Positions 1 to 8,671 of a stretch of DNA of 64,000 nucleotides are shown piece by piece. The notes beneath the pieces are model-generated. The model was not told where the DNA came from and did not search any database. It saw only the letters and a program-made list of their open reading frames with translations. Source of the DNA: Streptomyces sp. NBC_01717 (GTDB lineage Bacteria > Actinomycetota > Actinomycetes > Streptomycetales > Streptomycetaceae); contig NZ_CP109178.1 of the NCBI RefSeq assembly GCF_036248255.1, positions 186,001-250,000 on the forward strand. The letters run 5' to 3'. The position numbers were made by a program, and so were the translations under genes. Position 1 is the first letter of the stretch. Each line of letters starts with the position of its first letter.

Positions 1-125
1 GTGGGTTTCTTGGCCCCAGCTGCCGGATCGGCTGCGATGGCGGGAGCCTGCGCCGCGGCGAACAGGCTTAGGCAGGCGGCTATGAGGAATGAAACAGGAG
101 CGCGCAAGCGCCCACGTCTTATCAT
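1..125 (-). CDS. N-terminus of a secreted protein (runs off the left edge)
   Basis: Reading leftward from an ATG at 125, the first 41 codons give a typical actinobacterial signal peptide. It has a basic start (MIRRGRLR), a hydrophobic core containing FLIAACLSLFAAAQ and a likely signal peptidase site near APAIAA-DP. An AAGGA ribosome-binding site lies about ten bases upstream. The rest lies outside the window, so the function cannot be given. The small ORF at 160-282 precedes it on the same strand by 34 bases and may be co-transcribed. The secretion call rests on what is seen; everything else is unknown. Confidence 0.55.
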   Translation of the reverse strand, partial: MIRRGRLRAPVSFLIAACLSLFAAAQAPAIAADPAAGAKKP

Positions 126-159
126 GAACAGACAATCCTTCAGTCGGGGTGGGGCGGAG

Positions 160-282
160 TCAGAGCGGTTCGTAGCCGGAGGGCTCATCGAGGTCGGCAC
201 CCTCTGCGTCTGCGCCCTCCGGTTCGTCGCGATCGTCGTGAAGCTCGCGCTCACACGAACTCATGTCTTTGCCGTCACTCAT
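160..282 (-). CDS. Small acidic 40-residue ORF, function unknown
   Basis: The ORF starts at ATG 282, seven bases after GAGGG, and ends at TGA 160. The product (MSDGKDMSSC... ending in GYEPL) is strongly acidic, rich in Asp and Glu, with one Cys near residue 10. It has no signal peptide or membrane segment. It lies 34 bases before the start of a secreted-protein gene on the same strand, so it may be the first gene of a small operon. I do not recognise the family. It could be a small regulatory protein, a precursor peptide, or not translated. The ribosome-binding site and spacing are the main support. Confidence 0.35.
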   Translation of the reverse strand: MSDGKDMSSCERELHDDRDEPEGADAEGADLDEPSGYEPL

Positions 283-413
283 GAACAACCCTCAGTTGCT
301 GTGTCCCGGACAAATGCAAGTCCGGCTGCGAGTATGAGTTCGGCAAGCGGGTGTGAGCGATTGGCCAAATGGGCTAAAGAATGCGTGGGCGTGCAGGAAC
401 AAGTCCGCGCCGA

Positions 414-3308
414 TCAGACGCTCCCCGCCTGCGTCACGTGCACGGCCAGCGCTGTTCTGGACGTCACCCCGTATTTGCGCATGGCCGACTTCAACTGCGC
501 CGTGACGGTGCTGGGTGACCTCGACAGCTCGGCGGCTATCTGTCGGTTCGTCAGGCCCTGCAGCATGAGCCGTACCACTTCCAGCTCCCGTGGCGACAGC
601 TGGTTCCCGTATCCGCGCCGTCCGCCGCGTCTGCCGCCCCGCGCGGCAAGCGTGCAGCGCTCGACGCCCTCCTGCGCCCGTGCCGCTGCGTACGGCCTCG
701 GCAGCTGCGACCACGCCTGGGCCGCGTTGCCCCAGGCCCGCGCTGCTGCGTCGAACTCTCCCCGGCCCTCGGCGAGCGCCGCCCGGCACTCCTGGAGTCC
801 CGCATGTGCAGCGGGTGTGCACCGCCCACTCAGCCCGTCGTCGAACGCGATCACGAGGCGCTCGGCCTCCGCATGCCGCCCGGCCGCCGTCAGCGCAGCC
901 ACTCGCACGGGTGCGACGTCTGTCGCCCAGAACCAGATGCTCTTGCGCATGACCAGACGGATGGGGTCCTCGGTCAGGGCGAGTGCCTCCTCGGTGTCAC
1001 CCGCGGCAAGCCTGAGCCGTGCCTGCGCCGCGGCGGGCTCCAGCCACAGGCCGATGGCACCGCGACGTTGGCCCTCCTCCCGCACCGTCCGCAGAAGACC
1101 TTCGACCTCCTCATCCGCGCCCGCCGTCGCCAGTTTCACCTGAGCCACCACCAGCAGGGCCTGCAGCCGGCACAAAGGCTCTTCGGCCACGTCCGACCAC
1201 TGTCCGGCCCGCTCGGCAAGTCCCTGCCACGTGCCGGTCAGGTAGTCGAGGTGGAGGAGCGTCACCCCTGCCAGGTCCGCGAGCAACTGGTACGCGTGCC
1301 GCCCCGCGACGTCGACGGCGCTCGTCAGCCGCCGCCGGGCCTCCGAGTACCGTCCCCACCGGATCGCCGCATCGCCGATGTTCAGTTCGGCGCGGCCGCG
1401 CTGAAGCGCCAGCTGCGGTGTCGACTCGTCGTCGCCCAGTTCGTCGGCGAGCACCCAGCCCGACTCCTCACCGAGTTCGAGCAGTGCGGTCGTCCGGTTG
1501 ACCAGCAAGGACAGCCGCTCATGCGGGGAGAGCGCCGCACCGGCAGTGAACTGCCGAGCCCGCTCCAACCAGCCCAGATGGGTCTTGACCGGCCATGTTC
1601 CGCTCAGCACCGGATATCCGAGCGCGGTCATCGCCCAGGCGCCGGCGTACGTCCCGTCGACGAGGTCGGGTATCGCCGGCTCCAACTCGGCTGCCGCAGC
1701 CGCGTACTCACCGAGTTGGATGAGGATCTGAGCGAGCTGACCGCGCACTTCGGCGCGGTCGCGCGCGCTGAGCCGGTCCGTTTCGAGGACGGCGCGCAAC
1801 GTGGCCAGGACGTCCGCACGCCGGGTGTAGCCGGTGAACGCCTGGAACGGCATCTTCCGCACCAATGGGGCGACCGCTTCCGCGGGCAGCCCCGGTTCGT
1901 CGATCAATTCGTGCAGAAAAGCGAGGGCGGTGACGTGGTCACCGGACGCGAGGGCGATGTCCGCTGCCTGCTCGGCATACTCGCACCACCGCGCGATCTC
2001 GCCGGCCTGCCGGAAGTGATGGGCGAGCCGGCCGACGGGCCGGGGCCTGGCGGTCTCCAGCAGCGCGGCGGCGCGGCTGTGGGCGGCGCGCCGTTCGGAC
2101 GCCGCAGCCCGGTCGTACACCGTCCGGGCGGCGAGCGTATGCCGGAAAGCGATACGGCCCGAACCGGATCCGTCCTCGACCAGCAGGCCACTGCGTACCG
2201 CCGCGGAGACAGCTGATTCGACCACGGTGGCGGCGGACCCCCCGGCCGGCGCGATGGCGGAATCTGCCGGACGGCCCGTCCTGCCCTCGAGGTCCGCATC
2301 CTGGCCGCTCCCCACCCCGGTCAGCCCACTGACCGTCCCCAGCGTTGTCTCGTCCGCCGGGTCGCTCAGGACCGCAGCCGCCAGCAGCACCCGCCGGGCG
2401 TCGGCCCCGAGCCGGGCCACCCGCTCGGTGACCGCGTCCCGGATCGTCGGCGGCACGGCGATCTCGTCGAGGGTGCGCCGCATCCATTCGCCGTCCCGCC
2501 GGACCAGGTCGGCCCGGTCCCGCAGCAGCCGGACGCACTCCTCCAGCGCGAGCGGCACGCCCTCGGTACGGTCGTGCAGGAATGTGGCGAACTCGGTGGA
2601 GACGTGTTCGTCGTCCAGCATCGACGACACGAGCTCCGCGGTGTCCGACACCGCGAGTCCGGTCAGGCCGACACGTGCGTGACTGATCCCCGCACCCGTC
2701 GGTACCCGGGAGGACAGCCGCAGCAGCAGGGAGTCGGCGGCCACCTCCTCGGGACGGCAAGTCATCACCAAAGTGAGCGGGAACGGCTGCCGGGAGGCCA
2801 GGAACAGCAGGAACTCCAGCGTCGCCTCGTCCGCCCAGTGCACGTCCTCGACGACCAGGACGTCGATTCCGAGACGGTCCAGGAGTTCGGTGAAGGCCCG
2901 GATCAGCCGGTGCCGGGCGGCGCCGGCATCGGCCAGTGGCTCTGGCGCGGAGGGCAGGCCGTCCGCCCATTCCGGGAACAGCGGCCGCAGCGTACCGGCC
3001 AGCGCCGACAGTCCGAGGTCCGCCACATCGGCGCCACTCGGTGCGGCCTGCCGGGCGGCGTCAACGATCGGGCCGAGGGTCAGTGCCTCGCGGAACGGCG
3101 GGCACACCGCCACCAGCGTGCGCGGACCTCCGGTGACGACCGCTGCCAAGGCCTCCTGCACCAAGCGGCTCTTACCGATGCCCGCCTCGCCCTCCACCAG
3201 CACAAGTGCGGGCAGTCGCCGCAACGCGTCCGTCACACGCCTCAGTTCCGCGTCGCGCCCGACAAAACGGGGGCGGCGGCATACGGGGGCTGTCGCCGGT
3301 GTGGTCAC
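414..3308 (-). CDS. Large LuxR-family AAA transcriptional regulator (LAL type)
   Basis: This is a 964-residue regulator of the MalT/LAL architecture. An N-terminal AAA ATPase has Walker A GEAGIGKS at residues 40-47 and a Walker B-like VLVVEDVHWAD segment. A long helical TPR-like middle follows, and the last 65 residues form a LuxR helix-turn-helix (LSPRELEVVRL, GLTNRQIAAEL). Such proteins bind ATP and an inducer and activate transcription of secondary-metabolism or catabolic genes. The open frame extends further upstream, but that part overlaps the end of the S8 peptidase gene and does not look like protein. GTG 3308, just before the conserved FVGRDAEL, is therefore the preferred start, although its ribosome-binding site is weak. 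A target cannot be named from context. Confidence 0.88.
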   Translation of the reverse strand: MTTPATAPVCRRPRFVGRDAELRRVTDALRRLPALVLVEGEAGIGKSRLVQEALAAVVTGGPRTLVAVCPPFREALTLGPIVDAARQAAPSGADVADLGLSALAGTLRPLFPEWADGLPSAPEPLADAGAARHRLIRAFTELLDRLGIDVLVVEDVHWADEATLEFLLFLASRQPFPLTLVMTCRPEEVAADSLLLRLSSRVPTGAGISHARVGLTGLAVSDTAELVSSMLDDEHVSTEFATFLHDRTEGVPLALEECVRLLRDRADLVRRDGEWMRRTLDEIAVPPTIRDAVTERVARLGADARRVLLAAAVLSDPADETTLGTVSGLTGVGSGQDADLEGRTGRPADSAIAPAGGSAATVVESAVSAAVRSGLLVEDGSGSGRIAFRHTLAARTVYDRAAASERRAAHSRAAALLETARPRPVGRLAHHFRQAGEIARWCEYAEQAADIALASGDHVTALAFLHELIDEPGLPAEAVAPLVRKMPFQAFTGYTRRADVLATLRAVLETDRLSARDRAEVRGQLAQILIQLGEYAAAAAELEPAIPDLVDGTYAGAWAMTALGYPVLSGTWPVKTHLGWLERARQFTAGAALSPHERLSLLVNRTTALLELGEESGWVLADELGDDESTPQLALQRGRAELNIGDAAIRWGRYSEARRRLTSAVDVAGRHAYQLLADLAGVTLLHLDYLTGTWQGLAERAGQWSDVAEEPLCRLQALLVVAQVKLATAGADEEVEGLLRTVREEGQRRGAIGLWLEPAAAQARLRLAAGDTEEALALTEDPIRLVMRKSIWFWATDVAPVRVAALTAAGRHAEAERLVIAFDDGLSGRCTPAAHAGLQECRAALAEGRGEFDAAARAWGNAAQAWSQLPRPYAAARAQEGVERCTLAARGGRRGGRRGYGNQLSPRELEVVRLMLQGLTNRQIAAELSRSPSTVTAQLKSAMRKYGVTSRTALAVHVTQAGSV

Positions 3309-3472
3309 GGATCTCAAGTAACGCTTCCAAGGGGTCGGCAGGTGGCTGGTCAGCAGCTCGACGGGCTGTCCCGGTGTGCGGGGCTCCTGGCGTGCAGCTG
3401 GTCCACAGAAGTCGTTCCGGGCCGGGCCGCCGACTGCGGCCCCGCCCGGCAGGGTTGTTACGTCAGGTGACG

Positions 3473-4519
3473 TCAGCGCAGGCCGAAGGCCCGGGTGATT
3501 GTCTGCGAGACGCTGTTGCCGGCACTGGCCTTGGCGGTGACCCGGAGCGTGACGAAGCGCGCGGACTTCGGCGCGTGCAGGGCCGTCCGCCATCCGTCAC
3601 CCCTGTGGCTCAGCTCGGCCCCCTGCCAGGTCGCCCCGCCGTCGTATGAGACCTCGAGCGAGGGCTTGCCGATGGCAGCTGTCGTGCCGGACAAGTGGGA
3701 GGCGGTCACCGTCAGCTGGGCCTGCCGGTCCGCCCGGCCGACCTTGTCGGTGTCCACGGCGTAGTCGAGCCCACCGGTGTCGAGCACTGCGACCTTGACG
3801 CCCTTGCCGGTGTTCCCCTGGGCCCAGACCTGCTGCGCGCCGATCTGGGCGGTCGAGTCGGCCAGGTCGGCCTTCACCTTGCCGTCGAGCCAGACCTTGG
3901 CGATACCACCCGCGAAGGCCGGGTTCGCCGATCGGGCCGCCGCCGCGCCGGAACAGTCGGTGAGCGCGGACCAGAACCTCGGCGCCTGCTCGCGGCTCTC
4001 CGCGACCGCCGCGCCCTGGATGCTGTCCAGCCGGCGGGCGACGGTCGAGCCGGCCACCTTCGGCCGGGTACGCAACGTGGCGGCGGCGTCGGTGTAGCGG
4101 ACGATGAGCGGCAAAGCGGCGGTGTTCGCGTCGTCGTAGCCGTCAGCGATCAGCTGCGTCATGTTGAACAGCTGCTTGTCGAGCTTGCCCGCGCTGACGT
4201 AGGGCAGGGCGGCGTCGGGGTAGACATACGTCGAGCCGTCGATGACTGAGCGGTGGAAACCGATGGTGGTTCCATTCGGGCTTTCGAAGGACCGGACGGT
4301 GGTGCCGTCGGCGGCGGTGCCGATCGTGACCTTGTCACCGGTGATCAGGGTGACGCTATGCGTGCCGCCGCTTCCTGCCGGCTGGTCAACGGCGCCGACG
4401 AACGGCATGGGCCCGGTGTCCGCCGGTACCGCGGCGGTGGCCGGGATGACCCCTATCGTCACAGCGGCGACCACGGCAAACGCGATCGGCCCTGGCCGGG
4501 AAATGGGAACGCTGCGCAA
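3473..4519 (-). pseudogene. Internally deleted S8 (subtilisin-like) secreted peptidase
   Basis: The frame is open for 348 codons from TTG 4519, which has GAGGGG five bases upstream. The product has a signal peptide (FAVVAAVTIGVIPATAA), a propeptide-like segment, and the linker IAKVWLDGKVKADL that precedes S8 catalytic domains. The first catalytic block follows (VAVLDTG, carrying the Asp). The sequence then jumps straight to the C-terminal beta domain (VGRADRQAQLTVTASHL ... ITRAFGL) without a stop. The regions that should hold the catalytic His and Ser are missing, so it cannot be a peptidase. Streptomyces S8 enzymes of this type are about 1,000-1,200 residues. The in-frame join could still yield a secreted protein. 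A second remnant of the same family lies at 8310-8500. Confidence 0.75.
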
Positions 4520-5139
4520 GGAGACCCCTCGGGTGAGGTGAAACGCAAGAGCACATACGTTGCCCGGTGCCCTTTGCCACCACCTGGGGGTGCATGCGTC
4601 GATCACGCACCCGGGCCCAGGGTTGCATCGGTCATGTGACTGCATGGCCAACTCGTGGCCGCTCAGGTACCCGTGCGCCGTCGACTCCTGCTGACTGTGC
4701 GATCACCCTCACCTGCGAACGCTACGATCTCGACCTGATTCGGCCTGGACCGAAGGACGACCTTTTAGGAAGGATCACCCCAGACTGTCAGGGTCCGCTG
4801 AGGGCCTCGCGTATTCCGGACAGGCGCCTGACCGTCCATGTCACGCGGGGATTCGCAACTCCTTGTACCCAGCGTGGCCTTCACGCGAAGGACGGGAACC
4901 CACCGCCGAGTGGAGGCGTTTGCGCGAGTCTGCGAGCGGCACCGGCGCGGTCGGCGGACGACTCCCCGCAACCGCCGCCCCGACGAAGGACTCAGGCAGT
5001 CCTGGGGCGGCCGGGTACGGGCAGCACCCACCTGGAAGACACCTCCTCCTCGGATCCCACGATCTGATCTTCAAGAGATGCCCACAGGCGCGGGCCAACC
5101 CTGCAGCGAGCACTACGCCCAGGACCTCACAGCGACGGT
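4520..5139. other. Intergenic region with a 19-bp motif and a remnant of a divergent promoter
   Basis: No gene is supported here. It holds a 19-bp motif at 4624-4642 shared with two other loci. At about 4724-4787 it carries a stretch that matches, in inverted orientation, the region upstream of the winged-helix regulator at 7158-8156. The regulator gene that would have followed is absent, since the similarity stops where its ATG should be. Confidence 0.5.
4624..4642 (-). promoter_or_regulatory. Conserved 19-bp motif upstream of the S8 peptidase
   Basis: Read toward the S8 gene, the sequence is CAGTCACATGACCGATGCA, about 105 bases upstream of the TTG start. Two other copies (10292-10310 and 15617-15635) differ only at two adjacent central positions and have the same orientation relative to their genes. 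The CAGTCA...TGAcyG part is a near-palindrome, as expected for a dimeric repressor. The binding protein is unknown. Confidence 0.5.
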
Positions 5140-5892
5140 CTAGAGGTTGGCGCGTTCCACGAAGAGGTTCCGCAGGTGGGTCAGGCTCCGCTCGGCCAGC
5201 GGGCGTAGGGCCGGGGCGGCAGCACGGGCGTCAGCTGACAGCCGGGCCACGGCGTCGGGGCCGAGGGTGTCCCTGGCCTCGGTGGCGAAGGACGTTTCGG
5301 TGAGCCAGTCGTCCAGAAGGCTGGGAGTGACCTCCAGGTGGAACTGGAGGCCCCAGGCAGCCGGCCCGGCCCGGAATGCCTGGCACCGGGTGGTGTCGGT
5401 GCGGGCCAGGACGCGAGTGCCGGGAGCGGGCACGATGCGGTCGCCGTGCCAGTGGAGCACAGCGGGGGCATCGGCCAGCGGGCCAACGACCGGATCGTCA
5501 CGGTCCACCCCGTACAGCGGGGACCAGCCGATCTCACGCGGGTGGCCGAGCTCGGCACCTGTCCGCACAGCCAGGCCCTGGGCACGGGCGAGGAGCTGGG
5601 CTCCCAGGCACACGCCCAGTGTCGGGGTCCCGGACCGCAGCGCGTCGGCCAGGAGCCCCCGCTCCAACTTCAGGGCCGGATGACCTGCCAGGTCATCAGC
5701 GTTCATGGGACCACCCATCACGACCAGGCCCGCCAGGTCGGATACACGCGGCAGATCGCTCGCTGAGACGTCCCGCCTGTCGACCAGGTTCCGGATGTCG
5801 ATGTCGAGACCGCTGCCGTCCAATGCGTCCAGGATCAGTCCGGGCTTTTCGACCTCGATGTGCTGCAGGACGAGGACAGTGCGCGCGGGCAT
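5140..5892 (-). CDS. Class I glutamine amidotransferase (GMP synthase-like)
   Basis: This 250-residue single-domain amidotransferase hydrolyses glutamine or a glutamine-like amide with a Cys-His-Glu triad. The nucleophile is Cys95 in GVCLGAQ, and His185 and Glu187 lie in LQFHLE. VVMGGPM near residue 58 is the oxyanion-strand motif of the family. There is no synthase domain, as in stand-alone GATase1 proteins often linked to gamma-glutamyl peptide or isocyanide/polyamine metabolism. The start at ATG 5892 is supported by GAGGAG eight bases upstream. It is not clearly in an operon with its neighbours, and the physiological substrate is unknown. Confidence 0.85.
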   Translation of the reverse strand: MPARTVLVLQHIEVEKPGLILDALDGSGLDIDIRNLVDRRDVSASDLPRVSDLAGLVVMGGPMNADDLAGHPALKLERGLLADALRSGTPTLGVCLGAQLLARAQGLAVRTGAELGHPREIGWSPLYGVDRDDPVVGPLADAPAVLHWHGDRIVPAPGTRVLARTDTTRCQAFRAGPAAWGLQFHLEVTPSLLDDWLTETSFATEARDTLGPDAVARLSADARAAAPALRPLAERSLTHLRNLFVERANL

Positions 5893-6280
5893 GGTGGCGA
5901 TCTCCTCGCAGGAACGGGGAATCGGGGATGAACCCATCCTAAATGTGGCAGGTCACCCGGACCGGAACAGACGCAGCCAGTGCACATCGCACGCCATGCC
6001 TCGACTCTCCACCGCCCATCTCAGGGACTCGGGACGGCGGCACCAGGGGCAGTCGAACTGGAGACCGCCTGGCGTAAAACCGTGCAGACGAGCAGGTCCG
6101 CCCCTGCTGCGGCGCGCACGACGAGGCCCTGGCATGGGCGCCAGGCATGCTCGCCGAACACCTGGAGGCGTCAGGTGAGTTCGCGCAAATCGAACACTTC
6201 GCGTGAGTGGCGCGGGGACCACGTACGTTCGCCGGGCCAGGTGAACGCCGGTCGATGTTCGCAGAGGTTGAATCTCGAGC
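5893..6280. other. Intergenic region, nothing recognised
   Basis: About 390 bases lie between the amidotransferase start and the 3' end of the membrane protein gene. Short open frames on both strands lack ribosome-binding sites and protein-like composition. The amidotransferase promoter must lie at the left end, but no clear -35/-10 pair stands out. Confidence 0.4.
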
Positions 6281-7030
6281 TCAGTGCTTGAGGCTTGACA
6301 TCAGGTCACGCATGTCGCTGATCATGGCCGGCTGGTACGGGGACAGGTCAGGGATGTCCGGCCCATCACCGACCACGTCCTTTTCGTCGTCGGCGCTCTG
6401 GTATTGCGTGGAGGCGGAGAGATTCAGCGAGAGGACTGCTCCGCCCTCCAGCACCCGCAACTCCAAATTGCCAGCATCCCGGGTCACCAGATACACCTTG
6501 TCGCCCAGGTCCGGAACCGTCTTCACCAATTCTTCAGGAACAACGCCAAGGTCAGTCACCCGTCGCTGCGCCTCGAATTCGTCGCCGGGGTCGGTCTTCT
6601 TGTGCAGTGCCACCGTGATTCCGACGGTGTAGTCGATGGACCAGCCGTTCCCGGGCCGTTCCGCCTTGGTCCGGGACCGAAGGGATATCAGGCACTGGGT
6701 CTGGTCGAGGGCGGCATGCCTCAACAGTCCTGAATCGACCATGGCGGTGGGCTCTCTCGGTGCGATCGCCGCGCCGATCGACTTCAGCTGCAGAGATGGG
6801 CAAGGGTCTTGGTCCAGCTGGTACCCGCGCATGTCCGGCTCCCGATCGCCCCATCCATACAGAGACAGGGCTGCCGCCCAGAGCGCCGACGCGATGACCG
6901 CCCCTCCCAGCGCCCACAGCCACGGCCTTCGCAGCCGACGTCCTCCAACGGGCTCCCGGTCGGGGTCGCCCATCACCTCACGGGTTTCAACCGCACCGAA
7001 CTCCCCCGCCATCTCCAGCTCAGAAATCAT
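6281..7030 (-). CDS. Single-pass membrane protein of unknown function
   Basis: This is a 249-residue protein. A cytoplasmic N-terminal 35 residues end in a basic patch (GGRRLRRP), then one transmembrane helix (WALGGAVIASALWAAALSLY) spans about residues 37-56. A 190-residue extracytoplasmic domain follows, with a Cys pair (PCPSLQL and QTQCLISL) that could form a disulfide. The layout and the C-terminal DVVGDGPDIPDLSPYQP resemble the many actinomycete one-TM proteins of unknown function. It stands alone between convergent or unrelated genes. I do not recognise a catalytic motif. Confidence 0.7.
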   Translation of the reverse strand: MISELEMAGEFGAVETREVMGDPDREPVGGRRLRRPWLWALGGAVIASALWAAALSLYGWGDREPDMRGYQLDQDPCPSLQLKSIGAAIAPREPTAMVDSGLLRHAALDQTQCLISLRSRTKAERPGNGWSIDYTVGITVALHKKTDPGDEFEAQRRVTDLGVVPEELVKTVPDLGDKVYLVTRDAGNLELRVLEGGAVLSLNLSASTQYQSADDEKDVVGDGPDIPDLSPYQPAMISDMRDLMSSLKH

Positions 7031-7157
7031 CCTGCTCCCCCTCGGTCACGCCAGCCGCCTTCGGCATGATGATCGACCCACCCCTGCAGAGCCGGGAAGG
7101 CGAAGCGCGGACAGGGTGAACCCATGTGGTCACAGCACCAGCCACCGACGCGGCTCC

Positions 7158-8156
7158 TCAGCCTCCCTCCGAGGCGTTGAGGAGTACCAGGCCGAGCGGG
7201 GTGAGGCTGTGAAGCATGGAGTTTCGGTGGCGGAGGGAGCGGATCAGCCCGGCTTCGCGAAGAACGGTTGCGTGTTCGCTTGCGCTCGCCGGTGCGATAC
7301 CTGCGCGAGCGGCCAGTTCCTTGGTGGAACAGCCCTGGTATTCCGCGATGGTGGCGAGCACCACAGTGCGCGTGCGGCCCAGAAGCATCGACGTACCGGA
7401 GGAGCCCACTTGGCCAGACGCGGAAGCAAGGGCGGTGAGCTCACGGGGGCGCTGGTCCGGACAGGCGGGGTAGCTCACGGAGACGGGCCGGCCGTCGGTG
7501 ACGATGGCACGCGTGCAGAACATCGACGGGATGAGCAGGAAGCCTTCCCCGTCCAGGTAAAGGTCCCGGTCGGCTCCGCCAACCATGCGCACTTCCAGAA
7601 CCGGCGAGTTCCACTGCATCCATTGCGGGTTGGCCTGGGTCAGCAGCTGCTCGACACCGCCGGTGAGCCATTGCTGCACGCGCAGAGTCCGGTCGACCGC
7701 CAGGAGTTCGGTGATCTGGGCCCAGTACGGAGCAAGCAGACATGTGTGGAGATCGCTGAGCCCCGTGCAGAGCTCGGCAAGCAAAGATGCATCATCCGCA
7801 AGACGGCGAGCCCACCCGGGCAGCGAGGGATGACGATCTGCTGTCTCCAGCAGACTCGTCCTTACACGTTCGCGAGGTGTGCTGCGTACCTGCTCCAAAA
7901 GATCTTCAATAGCGCCCACTTTGGCAGGGCTGAGGAAGCCAGGCGAATATCCCACAGCAGGCATGAGAGCCAGGGCCACACGAGCCTGGGCAGACAGCTG
8001 TGCGCGAGCACGGTGCCGCCAGACATCGAGACGAGCCGGCTGGCCGCGGCTCTGCAGGGCTCGCGCGGCAAGTTCCAGCTCGTGCAGTGGCATCGGCGCC
8101 TCGGCCACACGTGTCCGGGCCAGATCCTGAACCGTGAAATGTATGCGGTAGACCAT
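7158..8156 (-). CDS. Winged-helix (ArsR-like) transcriptional regulator
   Basis: This 332-residue protein has a DNA-binding winged helix at its C-terminus (about 255-325: LLGRTRTVVLATIAEYQGCS, ELAARAGIAPASASEHATVLREAGL). A long N-terminal domain starts MVYRIHFTVQDLARTRV, the layout of a common Streptomyces ArsR-like family. ATG 8156 has no strong ribosome-binding site, but it begins the conserved part. It is divergent from a remnant of an S8 peptidase (8310-8500). A degraded copy of the same promoter region faces the other S8 gene at 4519. This suggests the family normally sits back-to-back with, and may control, an S8 peptidase gene. That role is inference from gene pairing. Confidence 0.75.
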   Translation of the reverse strand: MVYRIHFTVQDLARTRVAEAPMPLHELELAARALQSRGQPARLDVWRHRARAQLSAQARVALALMPAVGYSPGFLSPAKVGAIEDLLEQVRSTPRERVRTSLLETADRHPSLPGWARRLADDASLLAELCTGLSDLHTCLLAPYWAQITELLAVDRTLRVQQWLTGGVEQLLTQANPQWMQWNSPVLEVRMVGGADRDLYLDGEGFLLIPSMFCTRAIVTDGRPVSVSYPACPDQRPRELTALASASGQVGSSGTSMLLGRTRTVVLATIAEYQGCSTKELAARAGIAPASASEHATVLREAGLIRSLRHRNSMLHSLTPLGLVLLNASEGG

Positions 8157-8160
8157 GACA

Positions 8161-8227
8161 GCCTGGGGTGATCCTTCCGGAATGTCGTTCTTCAGATCAG
8201 GCCGAACCAGGTCGAGATCGTAGCGAT
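8161..8227 (-). repeat. Regulator upstream region duplicated (inverted) at about 4724-4787
   Basis: Read on the minus strand, this upstream stretch of the winged-helix gene (GCTACGATCTCGACCTG, CGGCCTG, GGAAGGATCACCCCAG) matches the plus strand at 4724-4787 over about 65 bases with scattered differences. The two copies mark paralogous S8/regulator modules rather than a mobile element, since no terminal repeats are seen. Confidence 0.55.
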
Positions 8228-8309
8228 CAAGGGCGACGCTGGGCCCACCAGCCAGCCGACATGCTAAATGGCGCAAACAGATGCATGCGGCGGCACGGTG
8301 TGACGAAGA

Positions 8310-8500
8310 ATGGGCGCGATGGCCCTGGGCCCCGCGATCGCGGTGCTGAGCGACCGGAAGACCACCGGCGCACCGCCTCTGCCCGGCGGCATCCACGAGA
8401 TCTGGCTGGACTGCAAGGTCAAGGCGGCCCTTGCGGACAGCACAGCCCAGATCGGCGCGCCGCATGTCTGGGACGAGGGCGCCATTGGTACCGGTGGCAC
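8310..8500 (+). pseudogene. Remnant of an S8 peptidase
   Basis: One frame encodes IHEIWLDCKVKAALADSTAQIGAPHVWD, which aligns well with IAKVWLDGKVKADLADSTAQIGAQQVWA of the S8 gene at 3473-4519. Only the segment just before the catalytic Asp block survives. It ends in GAIGTGGTGV, after which the similarity stops. There is no signal peptide and no catalytic residue. It is divergent from the winged-helix regulator at 7158-8156, mirroring the arrangement inferred at 4.5 kb. Confidence 0.65.
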
Positions 8501-8671
8501 CGGTGTCCAGGCAGCCGAACTCTGCCACGCGCGACAACTGTCGCTGCACAAAGATCTCGACCGTTACGACCTGCTCGTAGTCAGGCAGGAGCCGCAGCGT
8601 GTGCGGGCAAGGGGCTTACCGATGTGACCCACCCCATTCCGGGCTCGTCGGTCGGAAGGCGCCAGGCCATG

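Noticed and set aside
1..2216. Long plus-strand frames across the first 2.2 kb (1-1143, 804-2216)
   Set aside because: They are antisense to the LuxR-type regulator, whose ATPase and helix-turn-helix motifs are clear on the minus strand.
3309..3593. N-terminal extension of the first LuxR-type regulator to 3593
   Set aside because: It overlaps the S8 gene end, is not protein-like, and the conserved ATPase domain starts just after GTG 3308.
8547..8580. A third copy of the TACGAtCTCGACC-like repeat near the S8 remnant
   Set aside because: The similarity to 4724 and 8227 covers only about 15 bases with mismatches, too weak to call a repeat.
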